7,181 nucleotides of DNA from an uncultured Alphaproteobacteria bacterium (lineage in GTDB: Bacteria > Pseudomonadota > Alphaproteobacteria > Rhizobiales > Hyphomicrobiaceae): assembly GCA_937950105.1 (NCBI GenBank), contig CALFEM010000568.1, positions 1 to 7,181 of the forward strand. The letters run 5' to 3'. Positions 1 through 5,835 of this stretch are shown piece after piece. The translations under genes and the position numbers were made by a program. The notes below the pieces were generated by a model. The model saw only the letters and a program-made list of their open reading frames with translations. It did no database searches and was not told the DNA's origin. Every line of letters begins with the position of its first letter. Positions within the stretch are counted from its first letter, which is position 1.

Positions 1-48
1 TACGAGCTGCCTAAGTGACTGGAGTTCAGACGTGTGCTCTTCCGATCT
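1..48 (+). other. Illumina indexed P7/TruSeq adapter (sequencing artefact)
   Basis: Bases 15-48 read as the TruSeq read-2 adapter, beginning GTGACTGGAGTTCAGACG and ending GCTCTTCCGATCT. Bases 9-14 are GCCTAA, the reverse complement of TruSeq index 3 (TTAGGC). Bases 1-8 (TACGAGCT) match the end of the P7 primer (TACGAGAT) with one mismatch at base 7. This is untrimmed library adapter at a contig end, not genomic DNA. Frames reading through it give the familiar false protein starts MTGVQTCALPIS, MCSSDL and MLFRS. Anything built across base 48 should be discarded. Confidence 0.98.
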
Positions 49-123
49 CCAGCAGCAGCGGCCGGGCTTCGCGACGCGGTCCGGGGCCCGACACGCCCAC
101 AGGTCCGAAGGGAAAGAGCGCGT

Positions 124-837
124 TCAACCGAAGATCCGCCGTTGTTCGGACTGCACCGCGTCGCGGTTCAGACGCTGCTCCCGCCCGAGCCGCACGGCCG
201 CGTCGGCCTCGACTGTCGCAGGGGTACCGCCGAGACGCAAGATGCGGGTGCCGAGCGTCACCGCTTCGGCGCGATCGTGGGTGACGAACAGCACCGTCGT
301 CGGCTGGCGCTGCCAGAGGTCGATCAGGAGCTGGCGCAACGCCTGCGCGGTCGGGTCGTCGAGCGACACGAACGGCTCGTCCATCAGCAGCACGCTCGGC
401 TCCAGAATGAAGCCGCGGGCAAGCGCCGCTCGCCGCTGCATACCGAGCGACAGCCGCTCGGGATAGGCGTCACCCGCATCCTCGAGGCCGACACGGGCGA
501 GCATCGCATCGATACGAGCGTGGCGAGGGTCGCCCTCGGGCAGCACGAGCGAGATGTTCTCGCGCACCGTGCGCCACGGCAGCAGGCGCGGGCTCTGGAA
601 GATGTACGTCACCTCCTGGCCGGGCGGGTCGAAGGCGACGTGGCCGGTGTAGTCCTGGTCGAGCCCCGCGACGATGTTGAGCAGTGTCGACTTCCCGCAA
701 CCCGAAGGCCCGGTGAGCACGACGAACGATCCGCGCTCGATGTCGAGGTCGATGCGGCCGAGGACGGGTTGCAGAGGCCGCCCGGCGACGGCCGGCCAGG
801 TCTTCCCGGATATGGCGACGCGCAGGACGACGCTCAT
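124..837 (-). CDS. ABC transporter ATP-binding protein, nitrate/sulfonate/taurine (SsuB/TauB) type
   Basis: Cytoplasmic ATPase subunit of an importer, 237 residues, near the usual size for SsuB/TauB/NrtD-like subunits. Visible motifs: Walker A GPSGCGKST at 43-51, Q-loop Gln81 in YIFQSPRLLPWRTV, signature LSLGMQRR at 129-136, Walker B VLLMDEP at 149-155, D-loop SLDD and H-loop His187 (FVTHD). The signature departs from LSGGQ, which is common in this subfamily. The LLPWRTVREN stretch after the Q-loop is typical of the nitrate/sulfonate/taurine group. The start at 837 is chosen because it overlaps the permease stop as ATGA and has AGGTGG at 843-848, five bases upstream. It is the last gene of the minus-strand operon. 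The 75 bases between its stop and the adapter show no gene and no convincing terminator. Function as an ABC ATPase is certain; the substrate is unknown. Confidence 0.95.
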   Translation of the reverse strand: MSVVLRVAISGKTWPAVAGRPLQPVLGRIDLDIERGSFVVLTGPSGCGKSTLLNIVAGLDQDYTGHVAFDPPGQEVTYIFQSPRLLPWRTVRENISLVLPEGDPRHARIDAMLARVGLEDAGDAYPERLSLGMQRRAALARGFILEPSVLLMDEPFVSLDDPTAQALRQLLIDLWQRQPTTVLFVTHDRAEAVTLGTRILRLGGTPATVEADAAVRLGREQRLNRDAVQSEQRRIFG

Positions 838-1652
838 CGCCGCCACCTGTTGGCGCGCGCTTCGAGCGGCTGCAGCAGGCCGATCTCGATGATCTGCACG
901 ACCACGATGAAGGCGACCGCATAGGCGAGGATCATCGGCACGTCGAACAGCTGGAAGGCGACGTGGAGCTGGTGGCCGACGCCATTGGAGCGGCCGAGCA
1001 GTTCCACGACCAGCACGATCTTCCAGACCAGCGACAGCCCCGAGCGGGCGGAAGCGGCGAAGAACGGCGCCATCTGCGGCAGCGTCACGTGCCGCAAGGT
1101 TTTCCAGAATCCGAACCGGTACATGCGCGCCATTTCGGAGAGATCGCGCGACAGGCTGCGTGCGCCCTCGCGCACGGTGACGGCGACGTTCGGGATCTTG
1201 TTGATGGCGACGGCGACGATCGCGGCGGTCTCGGTGAGGCCGAACCAGACGTAGCAAAGGATGATGACGACCAGCGCCGGCAGGTTGAGGAAGAAGATGA
1301 GCCAGCTGTCGAAAAAGCGGTCCGCCCCCTTCGAGCGCCCGAGCGCGAGACCGATCGCCGAACCGACGATCATCGCCAGCACGAACGATACGACGACGCG
1401 GGCGAGCGTGGCGCCGACGTGATGAACGAGTGCGCCGGAACGCAGCTCCACGAGAACCGTATCGAGCACGGTCAACGGTCCCGGAAAGGTGCGGCTGCCG
1501 GCCAGCGCAGCGGCGAGCTGCCAGACGAGCAGCAACACTACCAGCGAGCCCACGGACCAGAGCGTGCGAGAGCGCAGCAGCGCTTCGGCCTGAGCGCCCG
1601 CGAGCGACGGCCGGCTATTTGTCGACTCGAGCGCCATCGAACAGCTTTGCAT
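834..1652 (-). CDS. ABC transporter permease, SsuC/TauC type (BPD_transp_1)
   Basis: Inner-membrane channel subunit of the importer, 272 residues. Hydrophobic segments lie at about 33-51, 82-105, 116-137, 140-150, 205-220 and 238-260, fitting the six-helix binding-protein-dependent permease fold. The EAA loop that docks on the ATPase is visible at about 173-192 (EMARMYRFGFWKTLRHVTLP). The FPGPLTVLDTV segment after the first helix resembles the FPSP motif of SsuC/TauC proteins. The stop overlaps the ATPase start as ATGA. The start is uncertain: ATG at 1652 or the in-frame ATG at 1637 (MALESTNS), neither with a clear Shine-Dalgarno. Both lie inside the end of the binding-protein gene, so translation is probably coupled. 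Membership in the family is clear; the ligand is not. Confidence 0.93.
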   Translation of the reverse strand: MQSCSMALESTNSRPSLAGAQAEALLRSRTLWSVGSLVVLLLVWQLAAALAGSRTFPGPLTVLDTVLVELRSGALVHHVGATLARVVVSFVLAMIVGSAIGLALGRSKGADRFFDSWLIFFLNLPALVVIILCYVWFGLTETAAIVAVAINKIPNVAVTVREGARSLSRDLSEMARMYRFGFWKTLRHVTLPQMAPFFAASARSGLSLVWKIVLVVELLGRSNGVGHQLHVAFQLFDVPMILAYAVAFIVVVQIIEIGLLQPLEARANRWRR

Positions 1653-2604
1653 CGAAGCGGGTACCGCCGACGAGTTCCGTCTCGCCGAGTTGGACCAGCA
1701 GGTTGAACAGCTTTTCCGCCGCCGCCGTCTGCGCCTCGCCCCAAGGCTTGGGAATGCCGGAGCGATAGTAGGCCTTGAGCGCGAAGAACTCGGCGTCGGA
1801 ATTGGCGCGCATCAGCGGCCGCAGCCGCTCGAACGCAGCATCCGATGTCACGAGGATACGGCTGCCCTCGTCGACCGCCTTGAAGAAGGCGGCGAGTTCG
1901 CGCTCCTTCGTCCGGGCGGTCTCCTCCTTCCAGACGAAACCGACCAGCGGCGGCACCGGCTCGACACCGAGCTTCGCCAGCATGTCGTCGGCCGACAGCA
2001 GCGGACGAAAACCTGCGCCCTCGAGACGGGCGGCAAAGGTCCAGAAATTCAGGCAGGCGTCGATGCGTCCGTTCTTCAACTCCTCGGCCACCAGAGGCGC
2101 TGCACCGAACACGGGAGTCGCGCTCTCGGCGAGATCGCGGCCGAGCATCTTGCGCGAATAGGCGCGCAACAGGATCCATGTCTTGTCGATGGCTGAGCCG
2201 GCGACACCGAGACGCTTGCCCTCGAGATCGGCGAGCGTCCTGATGGGCCCGTCCTTGGCCACCATGATCGAGCCGAGAGTCGACGAGAACGGACGGAACT
2301 GCAGCGCTTGCCCGAGCGAGCGCTGGCGCATCGCCCAGGTCCAGTCGCTGACGATGACATCGGCATCGCCGGCCAGCAGCGCGATCGGCCCGGCCTGGTT
2401 GGTCGCCACTTCGACCGGAACGATGCGGACCCCGGCCGTCTCGGCGAGCTTGTCGTTGGCGATGGTGTCGAGCAGCCACGACAGCGAGCCGAACTTCAGC
2501 GTCGCGATGCGCAGCGCACCGGCTTCTGCGAGTGCCAGGCGCGGCAGCAGCGGCAGGGCGGCACCCGCTGCCGCGAGGCTCAGGAGATGGCGGCGGTCGA
2601 TCAT
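1615..2604 (-). CDS. ABC transporter substrate-binding protein, NMT1/SsuA/TauA-like, Tat-like signal
   Basis: Periplasmic ligand-binding subunit, 329 residues. The N-terminus MIDRRHLLSLAAAGAALPLL has a twin-arginine followed by a hydrophobic run and ends in ALA-EAG near residue 26, so it looks Tat-dependent or at least a cleavable signal. The mature chain begins LRIATLKFGSLSWLLDTI, the opening strand and helix of type-2 periplasmic binding folds. It continues with LADLEGKRLGVAGSAIDK (124-141), the typical 'L.GK..gv..gs' segment of NMT1/SsuA-like proteins. Aromatic clusters SDWTW (86-90) and NFWTF (186-190) are candidate pocket residues. The start at 2604 is chosen over the upstream ATG at 2664 because the signal peptide starts there, GGAG lies at 2612-2615 with a 7-base spacer, and the codon overlaps the previous stop as ATGA. 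Permease and ATPase follow directly, completing an importer. The substrate is not predictable from sequence; a sulfonate, amine, aromatic or metal-chelate ligand would all fit. Confidence 0.92.
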   Translation of the reverse strand: MIDRRHLLSLAAAGAALPLLPRLALAEAGALRIATLKFGSLSWLLDTIANDKLAETAGVRIVPVEVATNQAGPIALLAGDADVIVSDWTWAMRQRSLGQALQFRPFSSTLGSIMVAKDGPIRTLADLEGKRLGVAGSAIDKTWILLRAYSRKMLGRDLAESATPVFGAAPLVAEELKNGRIDACLNFWTFAARLEGAGFRPLLSADDMLAKLGVEPVPPLVGFVWKEETARTKERELAAFFKAVDEGSRILVTSDAAFERLRPLMRANSDAEFFALKAYYRSGIPKPWGEAQTAAAEKLFNLLVQLGETELVGGTRFDAKLFDGARVDK

Positions 2605-3155
2605 TCGGGAACTCCGGCGGCGTGCAGCTGGCGCTCGGCGAGATGGCGGACACCGCGCGCCCACGCCTCGTCCGTGCTGCCCTGTACGGTCGTCGACAGC
2701 ACGGCCGTCAGTTTCTGCTCACGAACGTCGCGAAGGTAAAGCTTGAAGTTGAACAGCAGGTCGGAAAGCTTCTCGACCGTGGCGACCAGCGCGAGGCGGG
2801 CGCCGGCCGACTTGGCGATGTCGTCCTCGCACCCGTTGCACTGACTGATCGGCTGTTTGGCGGCCACCTCGGCGGCGACATCGGCTTCCGGCACCAGTGT
2901 GAAGCGCGCGTCCTTGGCGACACGCTCACGCAGATCAGCGGAGATGCGGGCCAGCCGCTCCGTTTCCGCCTTGGACGGCCCTTGCGGCAAGCCGCCCGGC
3001 GCATCGTAGCCGAACGCGCCCGCGGTCTGCGTCGCGTCGATCAGTTCGAATGGAAAGACCACAGTGCGCGTGGCGCCATGAGCGCTTTGAGCGCCGCAGG
3101 CGATCAGCACGGCTGAGGCGCAGAGCGACGGTATCGCGGCTCCAGCTCGGCGCAT
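2601..3155 (-). CDS. Exported DUF2380/DUF3280-family protein, possible lipoprotein
   Basis: First gene of the minus-strand operon, 184 residues, function unknown. The N-terminus is a signal peptide. It contains a lipobox-like LIAC at 17-20, allowing lipidation at Cys20, but AHGAT at 25-29 would also suit ordinary signal peptidase cleavage. The mature part starts with a beta strand (RTVVFPFELID, 30-40), a linker, a helix (ETERLARISADLRERVAKD, 64-82), then FTLVP, a CNGC pair at 106-109, and AKSAGARLALVATVEKLSDLL. It ends with TTVQGSTDEAWARGVRHLAE (155-174), resembling the 'RGNTDESW.RG' end I associate with DUF2380 proteins. The start at 3155 has AGGAGG at 3159-3164 just upstream. Its stop overlaps the binding-protein start as ATGA, so it is probably an accessory component of that transporter. 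The strand-helix layout recalls periplasmic alpha/beta domains that build or read lipoprotein assemblies, but that is a guess. Confidence 0.85.
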   Translation of the reverse strand: MRRAGAAIPSLCASAVLIACGAQSAHGATRTVVFPFELIDATQTAGAFGYDAPGGLPQGPSKAETERLARISADLRERVAKDARFTLVPEADVAAEVAAKQPISQCNGCEDDIAKSAGARLALVATVEKLSDLLFNFKLYLRDVREQKLTAVLSTTVQGSTDEAWARGVRHLAERQLHAAGVPE

Positions 3156-3239
3156 GTTCCTCCTCGATCCGTCTTATCTTGTTATTTGGCCGCGCAGGTG
3201 CGCCATGAGCGCACCCGAGCGGCAGGCGGACAAGCTCTC

Positions 3240-3267
3240 AATATACGCAGCGTTCGCCGGCCGCAAA
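3240..3267 (-). promoter_or_regulatory. Weak candidate sigma-70-like promoter for the minus-strand operon
   Basis: On the minus strand, TATATT (bases 3240-3245, five of six matches to TATAAT) is preceded by TTTGCG (3262-3267, three of six matches to TTGACA) with a 16-base spacer. Transcription would start near 3233, leaving a leader of roughly 78 bases before the DUF2380 start. The -35 element is poor, so an activator or another sigma factor could be needed. This is a pattern match only. Confidence 0.25.
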
Positions 3268-3392
3268 GGTCTTGGGGCAGCACTATCGCGCCCTTGATGC
3301 GCGCCAGCGCCTGCACCGGCTCACGTTCACGTGATCGTCGCTCTGTGCACCGCGCCCCGGGCCGGCATCGTAGTGCTCGCGATCAATTCCGC

Positions 3393-3420
3393 TTGTCGCG
3401 CGGCGAAACGTAACTATGTT
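3393..3420 (+). promoter_or_regulatory. Candidate sigma-70-like promoter for the plus-strand operon
   Basis: TTGTCG at 3393-3398 (four of six matches to TTGACA) and TATGTT at 3415-3420 (four of six matches to TATAAT) are separated by 16 bases. The start site would be near 3427, giving a leader of about 33 bases with GGGAGG eight bases before the ATG. The -10 element lies within the inverted repeat at 3410-3422, which would suit repression by a dimeric regulator. This is a pattern match only. Confidence 0.35.
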
Positions 3421-3422
3421 AC
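3410..3422. promoter_or_regulatory. Perfect inverted repeat GTAAC-TAT-GTTAC, candidate operator
   Basis: Two exact 5-base arms with a 3-base spacer make a 13-base dyad whose right end lies 37 bases before the ATG of the binding-protein gene. It overlaps the candidate -10 box. It sits in one of the few AT-rich patches of a GC-rich window. The size and symmetry fit a dimeric repressor such as a TetR- or GntR-type protein. No regulator gene is present in the window, so the binding protein is unknown. Confidence 0.4.
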
Positions 3423-3459
3423 ATCAAAACACGATCAGAAACTCCGGGAGGATGATGGC

Positions 3460-4746
3460 ATGGCGATCGCCGCCAGTGCACGTTCGGCCATTCGCGCAGC
3501 TCTTGCTTGCGCCGTAGTTGCGTCCGCCGCCGCTGTCGTGACGGCCCCGTCGACGACGCTCGCCCAAGAAGCGCAGCCACCGGCCGTTGCCCCCGCTGCG
3601 ACGACGCGCGAGCCCGGCACGCAACAGATCACCATCCTGCTTGTGCGCGAACTTGTCGACCGGCTGCCGCCGCTGTCGCTGCTCGACCAGCCGCCCAAGG
3701 ATGACGGTATCGCCGGCGCCAGGCTCGCCATCGACGACAACAACACGACCGGTCGCTTCCTGAAGCAGAGCTTTTCTCTCGACACGCTCGAAGCGAGCGA
3801 TCCTGCCCAACTCATCGCCGACACGGTTGCGCGCGTCGACAAGGGCGCCGGCTTCGTCGTCGCCGACGTCGCCCCCGATACCCTGGTGAAGCTCGCGGAT
3901 GCGCTCGCCGGGAAACAAGCCGTCATTTTCAACACCAGCGCGGCGGACGAGCGGCTTCGCGAGGAAGATTGCCGCGCCAACGTCAAGCACACGGCACCCT
4001 CGTACTCCATGCTCGCCGATGGGCTCGGGCAGTATCTCGCCGTCAAGCGCTGGCGCAACTGGCTGATGGTCACCGGCAGCAACGTCGACGACAAGCTGTG
4101 GGCCGACGCGCTCCGCCGCGCCGCCAAGCGCTTCGGCCACAAGATCGTCGAAGAGCGCGAATTCAAATACGAGGTCGGCAGCCGCCGCTCGGATGGCGGT
4201 TACGAGCAGATCCAGCAGCAGATCCCGTCGTTCCTGCAAGGTGCTGCCGCGCACGACATCGTCATCGTCGCCGACGCGGCCAGGCTGTTCGCGGATTACT
4301 TCCCGTACCGCACGTGGGAAGCGCGCCCCGTCGCCGGCTCGGCCGGCCTGTTCGCGACCGCCTGGCATCCGGCGGTGGAGCTGTGGGGCGGCACGCAGTT
4401 CCAGAACCGCTTCAAACGTCTCGCCAACCGTAACATGCGCCCGCTCGACTACAACGTCTGGACGGCGGTCCGTTCGGTCGGCGAGGCCGCGACGCGCCGG
4501 CGCTCGGCCGATGCCAAGGATCTCATCAGCTACATGCTGACGCCCGAGTTCGAGATCGCCGCCTTCAAGGGACGCAAGCTCACCTATCGCGACTGGAACG
4601 GGCAACTGCGCCAGCCACTGCTCGTCGCAACCGACAAGTTGCATGTCACGGTGTCGCCGCAGCCCGAGTTCCTGCACCAGTTCAGCGAACTCGACACGCT
4701 CGGCGTCGACAAGCCCGAAACCAGGTGCCGGGCCTACGCCAAATAG
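3460..4746 (+). CDS. Periplasmic ABC substrate-binding protein of PQQ-dependent alcohol dehydrogenase system (type-1 fold)
   Basis: Secreted binding protein, 428 residues. A signal peptide (MAIAASARSAIRAALACAVV onward) probably ends near residue 35 (TLAQ), followed by an Ala/Pro-rich linker to about 55. The core starts ITILLVRELVDRLPPLSLLDQPPKDDGIAGARLAIDDNN (57-95), the pattern of branched-chain-amino-acid-type (Peripla_BP_6/LivJ-like) proteins. It matches what I recall of the family annotated as the binding subunit of PQQ alcohol dehydrogenase ABC systems. Other regions are GFVVADVAPDTLVKLADAL, KRWRNWLMVTGS (196-207), HDIVIVADAARLFADYFPYR (265-284) and FATAWHPAVELWGGTQF. The mature chain has only two cysteines, Cys171 (REEDCRAN) and Cys423 (ETRCRAY). 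The start at 3460 follows GGGAGG by eight bases; no earlier in-frame ATG has such support. The next genes (propeller, ATPase, ABC-2 permease) confirm the system type. By analogy with lut/ped clusters it may act in lanthanide or alcohol-oxidation physiology; the ligand is inferred, not shown. Confidence 0.9.
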   Translation: MAIAASARSAIRAALACAVVASAAAVVTAPSTTLAQEAQPPAVAPAATTREPGTQQITILLVRELVDRLPPLSLLDQPPKDDGIAGARLAIDDNNTTGRFLKQSFSLDTLEASDPAQLIADTVARVDKGAGFVVADVAPDTLVKLADALAGKQAVIFNTSAADERLREEDCRANVKHTAPSYSMLADGLGQYLAVKRWRNWLMVTGSNVDDKLWADALRRAAKRFGHKIVEEREFKYEVGSRRSDGGYEQIQQQIPSFLQGAAAHDIVIVADAARLFADYFPYRTWEARPVAGSAGLFATAWHPAVELWGGTQFQNRFKRLANRNMRPLDYNVWTAVRSVGEAATRRRSADAKDLISYMLTPEFEIAAFKGRKLTYRDWNGQLRQPLLVATDKLHVTVSPQPEFLHQFSELDTLGVDKPETRCRAYAK

Positions 4747-4807
4747 CGGCTGGCGCATTCCCGCATCCGTTGCCCAATCCCATCCGTCGCGCAAGCACAC
4801 ACCAGAA

Positions 4808-4814
4808 AAGGGAG
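4808..4814 (+). promoter_or_regulatory. Ribosome binding site fixing a GTG start
   Basis: AAGGGAG at 4808-4814 lies eight bases before GTG at 4823. The frame is open upstream to 4643, but that part overlaps the previous gene. This site and the signal peptide that begins right at the GTG decide the start of the beta-propeller gene. The 76 bases between the two genes show no terminator, so they are probably co-transcribed. Confidence 0.7.
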
Positions 4815-4822
4815 CCGACCGC

Positions 4823-5806
4823 GTGACCAACAAGCTTCGAGGCGTTCTTCCGGCCCTCACCTTGGCAAGCGTCGTTCTGGCCGCTTCGCCGGCGGCGGCC
4901 TACACCGTGTTCGTCACCAACGAGAAGGACAACACGATTTCCGTGCTCGACAGCGTCAAGCTGGAGGTCGTCAACACGTTGAAGGTCGGCGCCCGCCCGC
5001 GCGGCATCACGCTCTCGCGCGACAACAAATGGCTGCTGGTCTGCACCAGCGATGACAATCGCGTCGAGGTCTACGATGCGAAGACGCTGGCACCCGTGAA
5101 ACACCTGCCGTCGGGCCCCGATCCGGAGCTGTTCATCTTCCACCCGAGCGGCAACCCGCTCTACATCGCCAACGAGGACGACAACCTCGTCACCGTCGTC
5201 GACGTGCAGAACGACAAGGTGCTCGAGGAAATCCCGGTCGGCGTCGAGCCCGAGGGCATGGGCATCAGCCCAGACGGGAAGATCCTCGTCAACACGTCGG
5301 AAACGACGAACATGGCGCATTTCATCGATACCGCCACGCACAAGATCTTCGACAACGTGCTGGTCGACACACGCCCCCGCGTCGCAGAGTTCACGCCCGA
5401 CGGCAGCCAGGTGTGGGTCTCGTCCGAGATCGGCGGCACCGTCACCATCATCGAGACGGCGACGAGGAAGCAGCTCGGCAAGATCAAGTTCGAGATCCAG
5501 GGCATCACGCCGGACGCCATCCAGCCGGTCGGCGTGCGCATGACCCAGGATGGCAAGTGGGCGTTCGTCGCGCTCGGTCCCGCCAACCGTATCGCCATCA
5601 TCGATGCCAAGACCTTCCAGGTCGTCAAGTACGTGCTCGTCGGCCAGCGCGTCTGGCAGCTCGGCCTGACACCCGACGACAAGCTTCTGTTCACGACGAA
5701 CGGCACCTCAAACGACGTCACCGTCATCGACGTCGAGAAGCAGCGGGCCGTGAAATCCATCAAGGTCGGCCGCTACCCCTGGGGCGTGGTCGTGGCTCCG
5801 TTCTGA
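4823..5806 (+). CDS. YVTN-type seven-bladed beta-propeller protein, PQQ-dependent catabolism-associated
   Basis: Periplasmic repeat protein, 327 residues from a GTG start. A signal peptide ends in ASPAAA-YTVF near residue 26. The mature chain divides into seven repeats of about 42 residues beginning near 27, 71, 113, 154, 196, 246 and 288. Each has the strand pattern 'lyvtN...n.vsViD..t..v...i.vG..P.gi..spDGk'; for example YTVFVTNEKDNTISVLD and LLFTTNGTSNDVTVIDVEK. Blade 5 is longer, with an inserted loop around QGITPDAIQP (226-235). Seven blades fill the whole mature protein, so it is a single closed propeller with no extra domain. It has no quinoprotein Trp-docking motifs and no CXXCH heme site, so it is not itself a dehydrogenase. 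Its place between the binding protein and ATPase genes matches the beta-propeller of PQQ-associated ABC clusters (lut/ped type). A protein-docking or ligand-handover role is inference. Confidence 0.92.
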   Translation: MTNKLRGVLPALTLASVVLAASPAAAYTVFVTNEKDNTISVLDSVKLEVVNTLKVGARPRGITLSRDNKWLLVCTSDDNRVEVYDAKTLAPVKHLPSGPDPELFIFHPSGNPLYIANEDDNLVTVVDVQNDKVLEEIPVGVEPEGMGISPDGKILVNTSETTNMAHFIDTATHKIFDNVLVDTRPRVAEFTPDGSQVWVSSEIGGTVTIIETATRKQLGKIKFEIQGITPDAIQPVGVRMTQDGKWAFVALGPANRIAIIDAKTFQVVKYVLVGQRVWQLGLTPDDKLLFTTNGTSNDVTVIDVEKQRAVKSIKVGRYPWGVVVAPF

Positions 5807-5823
5807 TGGCGATGAGAGAAAGC

Positions 5824-5827
5824 GAGG
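5824..5827 (+). promoter_or_regulatory. Ribosome binding site favouring the ATG at 5836
   Basis: GAGG at 5824-5827 precedes ATG at 5836 by eight bases. Two other in-frame ATGs exist: 5806, whose A is the last base of the propeller stop (TGATG), and 5812. Neither has a visible Shine-Dalgarno, though 5806 could be used by translational reinitiation. The choice alters only the first ten residues of the ATPase. Confidence 0.5.
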
Positions 5828-5835
5828 CTCCCCCC

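Larger units (their letters stand above)
3156..3459. other. Divergent intergenic control region (304 bp)
   Basis: Non-coding gap between the start codons of two operons that point away from each other. It ends in clear Shine-Dalgarno sites on both sides: AGGAGG for the minus-strand gene and GGGAGG at 3446-3451, eight bases before the plus-strand ATG. It contains AT-richer patches at about 3172-3186, 3238-3246 and 3405-3435, a candidate promoter in each direction and one perfect inverted repeat. The short open frame at 3186-3413 has arginine-rich, non-protein-like composition and was not accepted as a gene. Confidence 0.8.

Noticed and set aside
60..100. GC-rich dyad (CGGGC...GCCCG) downstream of the minus-strand ATPase as a terminator
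   Set aside because: The stem is short and imperfect and no T-run follows on the minus strand; such matches are frequent in DNA this GC-rich.
34..924. 296-residue plus-strand open frame starting MLFRS
   Set aside because: It starts inside the sequencing adapter and then runs antisense to the minus-strand ATPase gene; its Arg/His/Ala-rich composition is that of a shadow frame in GC-rich DNA.
838..1257. Upstream extension of the minus-strand ATPase frame to 1257
   Set aside because: The extra 140 residues are Arg-rich and overlap the permease in another frame; the ATGA overlap and Shine-Dalgarno place the start at 837.
1538..2653. 371-residue minus-strand frame overlapping the binding-protein gene
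   Set aside because: Its Arg-rich, low-complexity translation lacks domain features; the frame at 1615-2604 carries the signal peptide and the family motifs.
3186..3413. 75-residue open frame in the divergent intergenic region
   Set aside because: Its composition is Arg/Ser-rich with no hydrophobic core, no good ribosome site was seen, and it overlaps promoter-like sequence.
3424..4860. 478-residue minus-strand open frame
   Set aside because: It lies antisense to the well-supported binding-protein gene, has no recognisable domain and reflects the GC-rich third-position pattern of the real gene.
4823..5806. Beta-propeller protein as a PQQ-dependent dehydrogenase or cytochrome
   Set aside because: It has seven YVTN-type repeats and no CXXCH heme site, no quinoprotein docking motif and no catalytic Asp/Glu context, so it is a scaffold-type propeller.
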